A stretch of 32,225 bases of DNA. Source: Streptomyces phaeofaciens (GTDB taxonomy: Bacteria; Actinomycetota; Actinomycetes; Streptomycetales; Streptomycetaceae). This document shows positions 24,674 through 32,098 of this stretch, one piece after another. The position numbers and the translations under genes are program-made. Location of the stretch: NCBI RefSeq assembly GCF_014648915.1, contig NZ_BMSA01000054.1, positions 1-32,225 on the forward strand. Reading direction: 5' to 3'. Every line of letters begins with the position of its first letter. The stretch's first letter is position 1. A model generated the notes under the pieces. It worked only from the letters and a program-made list of their open reading frames with translations. It ran no database searches and was not told where the DNA came from.

Positions 24674-26091
24674 GCGGTGTCCTTCGAGTCCGGGACGATG
24701 TGGGGACGGGGCTTGGGACGGGTGCCGGCGATGTCGTCGTAGAACGACAATGGCCTTTTCGTGACCGGGACTTGGGCGGCGGCAGACCGGTTGAGCAGGT
24801 TCTGCAGCGGGCTCTCGGAGGGGCCGGCCTGCTGGGGCCGGACGGCGAAGTCGGGAACCTGGGTGGTGGTGCGACGTCCCGTGCCATCAGGCAGGCCGTC
24901 CCAGTGCGACTTGTCCACGACCCAGGTCCCGCGGGCATGCGCTCGCGGGTGGACGGCCAGTAGCGTGGACCCGCTCAGGTCCGGCGCCAGCAGGTGCAGG
25001 GAGACGGTGTCGCCGCCGGCTCTGACCTCGACCAGCTGCCTCGGGCGGACTCTTCGGGCCGGCACCGAATACAGGCTGGCCTCGAAGGCGACCAGGCAGT
25101 CCTTGCCCACGTGCCGTAGATGCCGGTCAGCGACGAGATAGGGCCTCTTCGGCAGCGGCCGCAGGGCAGCGTGATCCCGCTCGGCCCGCAGGCCGATCAC
25201 CTCCAGGTGCGTGCGGTGGACCCGCGCCCGCCGCAACGGCACCCAGTTCACGAAGGCCGCGTCCAGCTCGATGACCGAGCCGAAGGACCGCCCCGCCAGC
25301 ACATGATCGCGGACGATGGTGACCTGCCGCTCGACCCGCCCCTTGCCCTGCGGCCGATATGCGGCCAGAACGTCGATGTCGAAGTCGTAGTGCCCGGCGA
25401 ACGCAACCGCTTCCGGATGCAGGGGAACCGCCTCACCCGGGGCGACATGACGGCGCACGACCGTCTTGGTCCGGTCGTAGACGATCGTCTTCGGGACCCC
25501 GCCGAAGTGCGCGAACGCCCGCCGGTGGCAGTCCCAGAACGTCGCCAGGTCCATCGATGTGGTGAAGCAGCAGAACGGATCCCGAGAGTAGGACAGGACC
25601 ATGTGAAAGGAGTACACCTTCTTGATCCCCGCCGCGGCGAGGACGTCTCCCTCATCTCCCCAGTCAACCTGAGCCTGGGCACCGGGGATCACCTCGAACC
25701 TGCGGTGCAGACCGGCGAGTTCGTCGGGACCGATCCCGAGCTCCTCCATCACCTGCGGCCGGGCCTGCTGCAAATACAGCTTCACCCGCTGGTAGTTGCC
25801 GGTGAACCCGTACTGATCGACGAGCCGCTCGTGGATCACCGTCCCATTCAACATGATGTCGGCCCGCAACCAGGCATCGATCACCGGCTTGAACGGCTCG
25901 ATCACCTGCCCGTGACAGCCCTTGCGCGACGGCCCCTTCGGCGGCACGACCGGCGGCGGAGCCTCGATGTACTTCTTCACGGTCCGCCAGTTCAGCCCGG
26001 TCTCCCGAGCGATGGCGGAAATACTCAGCCCTGCCTCATGCAGAGCGCGGAAACGACGCAGATCCATCCAACGCTCCGAGTGCAGGATCAT
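24670..26091 (-). CDS. istA: IS21-family transposase IstA
   Basis: The protein has 473 residues from ATG 26091; the open frame extends ten codons further without a better start, and MDLRRF at 26067 is another option. A helix-turn-helix near the N-terminus reads LSISAIARETGLNWRTVKKY. The retroviral-integrase-type DDE core includes AQVDWGDEG (first Asp), TIVYDRTKT (second Asp) and YRPQGKGRVERQV (Glu). The C-terminal domain is complete and the stop overlaps the start of istB. It should catalyse cut and strand transfer of the element; it is intact. Confidence 0.95.
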   Translation of the reverse strand: MILHSERWMDLRRFRALHEAGLSISAIARETGLNWRTVKKYIEAPPPVVPPKGPSRKGCHGQVIEPFKPVIDAWLRADIMLNGTVIHERLVDQYGFTGNYQRVKLYLQQARPQVMEELGIGPDELAGLHRRFEVIPGAQAQVDWGDEGDVLAAAGIKKVYSFHMVLSYSRDPFCCFTTSMDLATFWDCHRRAFAHFGGVPKTIVYDRTKTVVRRHVAPGEAVPLHPEAVAFAGHYDFDIDVLAAYRPQGKGRVERQVTIVRDHVLAGRSFGSVIELDAAFVNWVPLRRARVHRTHLEVIGLRAERDHAALRPLPKRPYLVADRHLRHVGKDCLVAFEASLYSVPARRVRPRQLVEVRAGGDTVSLHLLAPDLSGSTLLAVHPRAHARGTWVVDKSHWDGLPDGTGRRTTTQVPDFAVRPQQAGPSESPLQNLLNRSAAAQVPVTKRPLSFYDDIAGTRPKPRPHIVPDSKDTA

Positions 26092-26278
26092 CCAGACGGG
26101 ACACCCTTGGCCTCCTCTCACCTCGCGCGATGGCTGTCCCGCCTGCCGTCCCCGTACTCACAACCCACGTACGACACGCCCAAGATCAACCCGATCGGGT
26201 GTGCACGTGAGCCCGTACCCGCCTATGTACATGACCTTGTACGCGGACATCCCCTAACGAGAGCGGCTCCTGACGAAC

Positions 26279-26374
26279 GATCTTCTACGCGGACTACCGC
26301 CCACGACCAGCGTGAGCATCCCGAGAGCCGGTCACATCAGCCCTTTGACCTGCGACTTCAAGTTGGCGGAGGCT
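26279..26374. repeat. Right 96-bp terminal inverted repeat
   Basis: It is the inverted counterpart of 21677-21772, identical over the outer 37 bp (26338-26374) and about 88% overall. It is separated from the IS21 end by only 29 bp, including the TCCCC duplication, so IS21 landed almost at the end of the unit. Confidence 0.8.
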
Positions 26375-26378
26375 CAGT

Positions 26379-27024
26379 GCTCCGGGGCGCTTTCTGGGCG
26401 GGGTGAGTGCCCGGCCGGGATAGTCACGGCTCAGGCCCGGGTAGCCGTCGTCGAGCAGCACTTCCACCGGGTCGAAGTGCTGGAAGCAGCCGGTGATGCC
26501 AGCAGCGCGCACTGCGGTCGCATCCTGCATCCATCCCGGCTATCGGCCCACAGGGTGCGGCCCTGGTGGTCAGCGATGACAGTGGCTTTCATCGTGCACT
26601 GCTTCTTCTTGCCGACACGATACCCGCCTGCCGCCCCCAGCCCGCGGCCGGCCGACGGACCTGGATCACGGTGGCGTCCAGCCCCAACTCGTCCCCTCGG
26701 CTTGGGCGTAGGCGAACACGTCCTCCAGCGTTCGAAGCCGCAGGCCAGGCCGGTCGGGAACAGCCAAGCCCGCTCCGCCAGCAGTCGGCGTATCTCACCG
26801 ACGGCCCGGGTGACAGCCGAGCAATCGACGTGAACAGCACACCAAAACCGCAAGAGGCAAGTCGTGCGCAGGTGAATCAGCGTGACTACCAGCCGGTCCA
26901 CGAACAACAGCGGGCACCGACACCCTGCACGCGTCTCCTCACACCGCCTCGTTGCTGACCGCGCCACCCCTCCACCACGCCACCGCGGCTGCCCACCGGG
27001 CCAAATCCTCAACCAACGACGCAA
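26379..27024 (-). pseudogene. N-terminal and central part of a split IS5-like transposase
   Basis: The minus strand reads LFVDRLVVTLIHLRT, then SAVTRAVGEIRRLLAERAWL, KKKQCTMKATVIADHQGRTL, MQDATAVRAAGITGC and VEVLLDDGYPGLSRDYPGRA, with at least two frame changes. This is the helix-turn-helix plus DDE core of a DDE_Tnp_4 transposase (Asp in LLDDGYPG). The sequence ends at RKRPGAL right at the outer edge of the right inverted repeat. Its missing C-terminal half is found at 21433-21675, beyond the left repeat. Confidence 0.72.
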
Positions 27025-27089
27025 GATGAGCCATCGAGACGTGCGCGAACAACGGATGCGCCAACACCGACCGATCGACCGTGCCCCCT

Positions 27090-27185
27090 GTGTCCTGGCT
27101 TGCCGCCTGCACCGCCGCTACGAATGCAGGCCCGAGCGCTTCCCCGCGTTCACCGCCATCAGCCTCATCAACTACCGATCACTTA
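27090..27185 (+). pseudogene. C-terminal tail of an IS5-family transposase
   Basis: The plus strand reads CRLHRRYECRPERFPAFTAI and SLINYRSL. This corresponds to the conserved last 30 residues of IS5/IS427-type transposases (RRLHRRYER...HFLAFT.IA..LICYRRL). The rest of that gene is not found upstream. The next IS5 copy begins immediately after it. Confidence 0.6.
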
Positions 27186-27233
27186 CTACCGTAAGGGGTC
27201 GTCTCAACTGGCCCGATAACTAGGCTGACCGTC

Positions 27234-27838
27234 GTGATGGCCATGGTGGAGCGGCTTGTGCCGGACGCGTTGTGGGAGTTGTTCCAGCGGGTGGTTCCGG
27301 CGGCACCGGTGCGACCACAAGGCGGGGGAAGACGTCGTTACGGGGACCGACAGGTGTTGGCTGCCATCGTGTTCGTGGCCAAGATCGGTTGCACGTGGCG
27401 GCAGTTGCCGCCAGGCTTCGGGCCGTCCGGGTCGACCGCGCACCGCCGTTTCACCGAGTGGAGCCGAGCTCGAGTATGGGGCAAGCAGCACCGCCTGGTC
27501 CTGGATGAGCTCGGCGCACGTGGCGGACTGGACTGGTCGCGGTGCGCGATCGACTCGGTGAACATGAGGGCCCTCAAAGGGGGGACCTGACGGGTCCGAA
27601 TCTCGTAGATCGCGGGAAGAAGGGATCAAAGATTTACTTGATCACCGAGCGGACCGGTCTGCCCCTCTCCATCGGAATCTCAGCTGCGAACACCCACGAC
27701 AGCCTCGGGCTGGAGCCCCCTGGTGCGAGGCACCCCACCCATCCGATCCCGTCGCGGGCCGCGCCGCCGTCGACCCGCCAAGATGCACGGCGACATGGGC
27801 TACGACTCCGACCGGCTACGCACATGGCTCCGCTCTAA
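27234..27838 (+). pseudogene. IS5-family (IS427-like) transposase, frameshifted and truncated
   Basis: From GTG 27234 the first part reads MVERLVPDALWELFQRVVPA, YGDRQVLAAIVFVAKIGCTW, RQLPPGFGPSGSTAHRRFTE and DWSRCAIDSVNMRALKGG. The frame then shifts near 27585 and continues LTGPNLVDRGKKGSKIYLIT, ERTGLPLSIGISAANTHDSL. After about 27715 the frame shifts again and the ORF ends at 27838 within a region matching RPAK.H.D.GYD.D.LR.WLR. The last 60 residues are missing. IS427-group elements can use frameshifting between two ORFs, but the truncation makes this copy non-functional. Confidence 0.8.
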
Positions 27839-27855
27839 GTGAAACGACATCTTAC

Positions 27856-28400
27856 GAGTTGGTGCGTGATAGCAGGTGCGTATGCTTTCATGGGGATGGT
27901 CCGCTCGACCACCCAGCGATATCTGCCCAGTCGCTGCGATGCCGCGGCGGGAGACTCGAGGTGTAATGCCTCACTCACGAAGCCATCGCCGCAGGTAAGA
28001 GCCGTATCCCTTATCTCGGTGGAATTTCGCAGGCCGCCGTCGCCAAGGACCGCGTCGGCCGCGGATTAACGGGATCAAGGCGATCAGCGGATGCAGCGCG
28101 AGGCTATCGTGCGCGTTGGCAGCCGAGAAGGCGACGACCACGGGAAGACCGCTGCGGTCGACGACGAGGTGGCGACCTCTCCGCGCAGTCGATGGCGGTG
28201 AGTGCGCCGCTGACCGGCTCGACGCAAGCCCATTCCAATACCGGTAGGGGCGGACGCCTGCAGTCGAATGACTGACGCACGCCGCAGGCTCGACCGCACC
28301 TCGCGGGAGCACGGCGCCACCCGCCGATGCCCCAAGAAAAAAGCCATGGCTGTCACACGTCCCGTCGGCATCCACCTGGCGAGACGACCAGCGCACCACC
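27856..28400 (-). pseudogene. IS5-family transposase remnant, minus strand
   Basis: The minus strand reads GRHLVVDRSGLPVVVAFSAA, NAHDSLALHPLIALIPLIRG and RPAKFHRDKGYGSYLRRWLR. These are the central and late parts of an IS5/IS427-type DDE domain. The preceding N-terminal region and the following tail (near 27870-27970) are scrambled by frameshifts. The element end carries GTTGGTGCGTGATAGC (27858-27873), shared with 21435-21450. Confidence 0.72.
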
Positions 28401-28521
28401 TAAATGGTTGGAATACCCAACTATCTAAGCAGGTTGCCCTTACCGGCGACCCGAGTTGCGAAACATGGGCCTTCATCCGGGTGCCGTAAGAGTGTGAGCT
28501 GCCGACACGCCGAGGATTACC

Positions 28522-28995
28522 GTGAACGAAATACTCAGTCCCAAGCGGGAGAGCATGTGTCCAGACGTCCTCGAAAGGCCATGCCGCTCTGCGACAAATG
28601 TCTGCCGGCTGGTCAGTCTTGCCGGTTGTGAACGGGCCGAGTGGCAGGCTCGGGAGGCGGTGCGGGATACGTGCTCTGAGGCGCTCGGAGCACGGTTGCC
28701 TGACGCGCTTCTTGTCGTCAGTGAGTTAGTGGCCAACGCCGTCTCCCACACCATGGGCGTCACCGGTCTGGTGCTCCGAAGTGACGGGGGCATCACGAAA
28801 CTGACGGTCCTCGACAGAGGCGGGACGTCGAGTCGGCCCCGGATAACCGACGCGGATCCGCTGGCCGAGTCGGGGCGGGGTATGCGTCTCGTCGATGCCC
28901 TGGCCGATTCCTGGCACACTCGCCTGGAGCCCGACGGCAAGGCCGTCACCGCCGTCTTCCACAGCAGCACGACCACGGATCGGGGCAGCGGCTGA
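28522..28995 (+). CDS. RsbW-like ATP-binding protein (HATPase_c_2)
   Basis: The protein has 157 residues from GTG 28522, with GAGG about 8 bp upstream. The GHKL ATP-binding motifs are standard: N-box VVSELVANAVSH (Glu68, Asn72), G1 box LTVLDRGG (Asp98) and G2 lid ESGRGMRLVDALADSW (around 116-131). Such small Streptomyces proteins are thought to be anti-sigma-factor-like serine kinases or regulators. The first 15 residues include a cysteine and are variable. It stands alone between transposon debris and a decayed oxidoreductase gene. Confidence 0.85.
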   Translation: MNEILSPKRESMCPDVLERPCRSATNVCRLVSLAGCERAEWQAREAVRDTCSEALGARLPDALLVVSELVANAVSHTMGVTGLVLRSDGGITKLTVLDRGGTSSRPRITDADPLAESGRGMRLVDALADSWHTRLEPDGKAVTAVFHSSTTTDRGSG

Positions 28996-28999
28996 CGCC

Positions 29000-29347
29000 G
29001 TGGGCAGATCTCTGAAACGGGATGGTCATCGCCGAAGGACTCCAGCACCGCGTCCAGGTCGCCGGTGGCCTCGGTGATGCCGGTGGCGGTGCAGTCGATC
29101 ACCTCGTGCTTGCCGAGGCGGCGCGCGAAACCGGCGTTGGAAGCGGCCACCGCAACGACGTACGCGCCGCACCTACACCGCCAGCTGCGCCGTTGATCAG
29201 CACAGGGCTGCCTTCGCCGATCCGGGCGGTCTCCACCATATACCCGCGCGCACCCTGCGCGAGGCCGACGGCCGGTAGAACGTCGGCATCACATTCGTGG
29301 ACGGACGCGCGGTCGAAACCAACGACGGTTTCACCGTTACTCCGCAC
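29000..29347 (-). pseudogene. Zinc-type alcohol dehydrogenase / quinone oxidoreductase remnant
   Basis: One minus-strand frame reads ARIGEGSPVLINGAAGGVGA, the NAD(P)-binding motif of medium-chain dehydrogenase/reductases. A shifted frame continues VVAVAASNAGFARRLGKHEV and IDCTATGITEATGDLDAVLE, the usual ..A......A..LGA..VIDY segment. Both ends are missing and the frame is broken near 29165. It is a fragment of a reductase gene. Confidence 0.7.
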
Positions 29348-29349
29348 CT

Positions 29350-29734
29350 CGGGCCCGAAGCAGGCTCATGACTACGGAGAGGGGGATGTTGGCATCGTCT
29401 ACCGGCGCACCTTCCGGGGCGCGGTTCCGTCCCGCTGACCGCAGGAGACATGACGCGGCCTCAAGTCACTCGTGTGCATAGATGTCTACGATTCGTGACC
29501 AGCTCGCGGTGTCATGTCTCCCGTCAGGTCATTGGTGGGTGGCCGATACTGCACCCACCGGGCAGCGGCTTTTCGGTGCGCGGCCCGGCTTCCACGCTCT
29601 TCACAGCTGGTCACTGGACAAGCTGCAGCGACCCTTCCGGGGCCGTGCTCCTCCCACCAGCGAACCAGGAACGGTGCCTGTCATGGCTCCGTGCGGCCGG
29701 ATGGCGCTCGCCTTCCACAGCGGGAAAGCCGGAC
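29350..29734. other. Gene-poor stretch
   Basis: No frame shows a recognisable domain. The left part may be the scrambled upstream portion of the oxidoreductase remnant. The right part lies beyond the C-terminus of the acyl-CoA ligase remnant. Confidence 0.35.
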
Positions 29735-30682
29735 TCCCGCCTCAGGATCTGCCCGGTGAACGCCTTGGGCAGGGAAGGAAGGACGTGTACGTCCCGCGGG
29801 TATGCACCGGGCGACACGCTCCTTGACGAAGGAGCGGAGTTCGGCTGAGGTGGTCCGGGCGTCGGGCACCAGTATGACGGCCGCGGCGTCTCCTCGCCGA
29901 GGAAATTGTGCGCGACGCGGACCACTGCCTCTTCGAGGATCTCCGGGTGCTCGTACAACACCTCTTTGATCTCCCGCGGGTAGACGTTGTACCTGCCCCG
30001 GATGATCAGGTCCTTCTTGCGGTCGACGATGAGAAATAGCCGTCCTCGTCCTTGCATACCAGGTCACCGATGCGCACCCAGCTGTCCGGAATGGCCTCAG
30101 CGTTGCCTCGGGACGGTTCCAGTAGCCCCACATGTCGTTGCCGCCCTGGACGGCGATTCTCACCGACCTGGCCGGCCGGTACGTCCGATCGGCTTCGTCG
30201 ACCATCCATAGTCGTACCAGAGATGTAGAGGAAGGCGGCGAGGTCGTCCTCCTCCCGGGAGGTCGGCGCGGCGACCGGTGCGAGCGCGTGCGTGAGAGGC
30301 ATGGCCGCTTCGACCATACTCACCGCCGTCCCCGTCGCGGCGGCCCCGGCTTCCGCCTCCCTGCGCGGCGGCGCAGACGAATAGGCGGACGGCTCCCGAG
30401 TCGACCAGGATGTGCTCGATCTGCCTGGCCTTGAACAGCGGGTTCATCGGGACGGCGAAACCGCCAGCCCGCAGGATGCCGTAGTACAGCACGAAGAAGG
30501 CGGGAACGTTCGGCAGCGTGACGACCACCCGTTCCCCGGCGGCCAGCCCGTCTTGTCGGACAGCCCCGCCACGCGTGAGGCGGCCCCGTCAAGTTCCGCG
30601 TAACCCAGGACCGTGTCGCCGAACCGCAGCGCGCCGGGCGGAGTCGCACCATGGTCGACAGATTGTCCGCCATATTCGGCAT
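29735..30682 (-). pseudogene. Acyl-CoA ligase (AMP-dependent), multiply frameshifted with internal deletion
   Basis: Pieces appear in the right order on the minus strand: VVTLPNVPAFFVLYYGILRA, GFAVPMNPLFKARQIEHILV, DDLAAFLYISGTT (the start of the P-loop), GGNDMWGYWNRPEAT, LIVDRKKDLIIRGRYNVYPR and EIKEVLYEHPEILEEAVVRV, then LPKAFTGQILRRE. At least five frame changes are needed. The section between the P-loop and the GYWNRPE block, normally about 150 residues, is missing. The adenylation lysine of the final motif is replaced (TGQILRRE rather than TGKILRRE). It is unrelated in sequence detail to the intact ligase near 8 kb. Confidence 0.8.
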
Positions 30683-30811
30683 GCTGCCCTGCGTGTCGGC
30701 CTTTTAGCGGCCCGGTGACATGTGCTGGGCGGATTCGCACACACAGCCGATGGCAGTACAGTGACCGGTGGTGCAGTTGTGACACATGACATACAGCGGA
30801 ACATGTGCGTT

Positions 30812-30836
30812 ATGAGCAACGTGACAGGTTGCTCAT
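30812..30836. promoter_or_regulatory. Inverted repeat, operator or terminator candidate
   Basis: ATGAGCAAC and GTTGCTCAT are perfect 9-bp arms around GTGACAG. It lies 8 bp beyond the stop of the PqqD-like gene and upstream of the acyl-CoA ligase remnant, both on the minus strand. The symmetric, AT-containing arms look more like a regulator-binding site for the ligase gene than a GC-rich terminator. Confidence 0.4.
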
Positions 30837-30843
30837 TACACGA

Positions 30844-31167
30844 TCAATTGATTGTCCGCTGAGCCGGGATGCACCCGCCGCTCCTGCGGATCCGGGGCGC
30901 ACACGACAGGGTTCTTACCAGGCGATCCCTCTCCCAGCTACCCACCTGCTCCTCGATCAGTAGACGGATCTCCGCACTGTCGACCCCCCAGGCGGACTGG
31001 AGCGCGGCGGCGGCGCTCTCGAGGTTGCCGCCGCTGCGCCGCAGCGCGATCCACATGCCTGTTGCCGCAGGAGAGTAGAAATGGGGTGCGCCATCACATG
31101 ACACCAGGCACAGCACCCCGTCTTCCGCAACGCCCACGGTCACACCGGCTTCGATCATCATGTGCAT
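30844..31167 (-). CDS. PqqD-like small protein (RiPP recognition element type)
   Basis: The protein has 107 residues from ATG 31167, preceded by AAAGGGA at about 8 bp. It reads MHMMIEAGVTVGVAEDGVLC, LVSCDGAPHFYSPAATGMWI, ALRRSGGNLESAAAALQSAW and GVDSAEIRLLIEEQVGSWER. The pattern of a short beta-hairpin with D....Y.L...G..IW.AL..GG followed by three helices is that of PqqD proteins, which bind precursor peptides in PQQ, lasso and other RiPP pathways. No precursor peptide, protease or cyclase is recognised next to it, so it is an orphan or a relic of a lost cluster. The basic, Cys-containing C-terminal 25 residues are unusual. The 280 bp upstream hold no supported gene. Confidence 0.6.
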   Translation of the reverse strand: MHMMIEAGVTVGVAEDGVLCLVSCDGAPHFYSPAATGMWIALRRSGGNLESAAAALQSAWGVDSAEIRLLIEEQVGSWERDRLVRTLSCAPRIRRSGGCIPAQRTIN

Positions 31168-31449
31168 CTTGCGGTTCCCTTTCCGGTTCCCGTCCCCGAT
31201 GGCGCCTCGCACCCGCCGTGGAAACACATTGCGCTCACCCTCTCGCATGTACATGTGGAACGGACGGTGGAGTCGCAACTTGGGCACCAATGTGCAGTTC
31301 ACCTGCCCCAAAATGAAAACGCTGCGCGCCGGTGCCGGCGGACCTCGGCCGCCCGGGGAGCGCGATACCGCCGTGCGCTCCCAGCAGCGGAACACCGGCA
31401 CCGTATGGCTCGCCGGTTGGTATGCCACCTGCATGGGACCATACACGGC

Positions 31450-31590
31450 TGAGGCGGGTGCTGACGCCGATCTTGGGAAGATGCAGTAGCGGTGCGAGCC
31501 GACGGTCCATCGGTACAGAAAGAAGCGCTCGGCGATCTGCCCGTCGGCCAGTCCTTCGGCTGCGAGGGCGGCGATCTCCGCAGGCAGGGT
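31450..31590 (-). pseudogene. LuxR-type helix-turn-helix, C-terminal remnant
   Basis: The minus strand reads PAEIAALAAEGLADGQIAER, FFLYRWTVGSHRYCIFP, and in a shifted frame HLPKIGVSTRL. This is the LuxR_C/GerE DNA-binding domain (E..ia.laaeGl.n.eIA..l.lS..TVgsHl..i..KLgv..R). The frame shifts near 31475. The rest of the regulator is seen in two neighbouring pieces. Confidence 0.65.
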
Positions 31591-31654
31591 GGAGGCAGAG
31601 CCGGAGTTGGCGTACGCGGCGCTACACCCCCGGCTGGATCCGACCGGACGAGCA

Positions 31655-32029
31655 CGAACAGCATGCAGCTGCTGGGAGCCGCCGCACTGGTGCTCGGCGA
31701 CTTCCGGTGCAACGCCGCCTACATGGACAGCGCTGCGGACGCCCGCCGCCGCCAGGGCAGGCGGGGGCAGCTGTCCGTGATCCTGCTGAGTGGCGACTGG
31801 GGTCGGATGCGGCGGGGCGAATGGGAAAAAGTGTACGCCGAGTCGGAGAAGGCGGGCTGCCGGGTGCGTGAGACGGGCGAGGAGTACTACGCACTGCCCG
31901 CGAGTGAACATCGCTGCGGAGGCCGCGCTGCGCGGCGACGTCGATCAGGTCCGCAAGACGGCCGATCAGGTTCTCGACCACACGCTGTGCGCGAATCTCC
32001 GCTACCTGCTGCTTAACGCGCATACCTGA
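31655..32029 (+). pseudogene. Helical-repeat part of a LuxR/LAL-type regulator, opposite orientation
   Basis: The plus strand reads MQLLGAAALVLGDFRCNAAY, MDSAADARRRQGRRGQLSVI, GDWGRMRRGEWEKVYAESEK and EEYYALPA. After a frameshift near 31900 it continues VNIAAEAALRGDVDQVRKTA and DQVLDHTLCANLRYLL. This alternation of alpha-helical repeats with GDW..a...a.......G is typical of the C-terminal repeats of large ATP-binding LuxR regulators. The pieces that should flank it are on the other strand. Confidence 0.5.
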
Positions 32030-32098
32030 ACCACATCCCAAGGCGGCATCGTCGATCAGCCGCAGCAGGTGCGCCACCCCTCGGTCGCGGCCGCTGAG
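32018..32098 (-). pseudogene. Possible N-terminus of the same LuxR/LAL regulator
   Basis: The minus strand reads LSGRDRGVAHLLRLIDDAAL followed by GCGSGMR. The (x)GR(D/E)..v..L..L...A..G start is how the ATPase domain of LAL regulators begins. The Walker A motif that should follow is not present, because sequence on the opposite strand begins here. The match is short, so this is tentative. Confidence 0.4.

Larger units (their letters stand above)
23779..26249 (-). mobile_element. Intact IS21-family insertion sequence with TCCCC duplication
   Basis: The left end begins TGTCGGCGTAC (23779) and the right end, read inward, begins TGTCCGCGTAC (26249 backwards). Both continue with TCAT and then GTACGGGCTCA, and the left end has a second 24-bp-spaced copy of the TAC-GGCTCA motif, as IS21 ends typically have multiple repeats. 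TCCCC is present on both flanks (23774-23778 and 26250-26254), a 5-bp target duplication. Inside are complete istA and istB genes in an overlapping operon. The length of 2471 bp is normal. This is probably the most recent insertion in the window. Confidence 0.9.
21677..26374. mobile_element. 4.7-kb unit bounded by 96-bp inverted repeats, inserted in a transposase gene
   Basis: The ends 21677-21772 and 26279-26374 are inverted repeats, alike at about 85 of 96 positions without gaps and identical over the outer 37 bp. CAGT flanks the unit on both sides (21672-21675 and 26375-26378; one extra base on the left). Removing the unit and one CAGT joins two halves of an IS5-like transposase in frame on the minus strand (...RKRPGAL then PGRGAQW...). 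The unit holds a decayed transposase, a coiled-coil/winged-helix ORF, a GNAT gene and a nested IS21 element. It therefore looks like a composite or non-autonomous transposon. Confidence 0.7.

Noticed and set aside
23552..24742. Plus-strand open frame of 396 codons
   Set aside because: It is antisense to istB and the GNAT gene. Its Gly/Val/Glu-rich composition is typical of a high-GC shadow.
25120..26406. Plus-strand open frame of 428 codons
   Set aside because: It is antisense to istA, which has complete integrase motifs and correct element boundaries.
31202..31489. Plus-strand frame (MAPRTRRGNTLRSPSRMYMW...) as a precursor peptide for the PqqD-like protein
   Set aside because: It is on the opposite strand, overlaps the LuxR HTH remnant, and has neither a convincing ribosome binding site nor a leader-core organisation.
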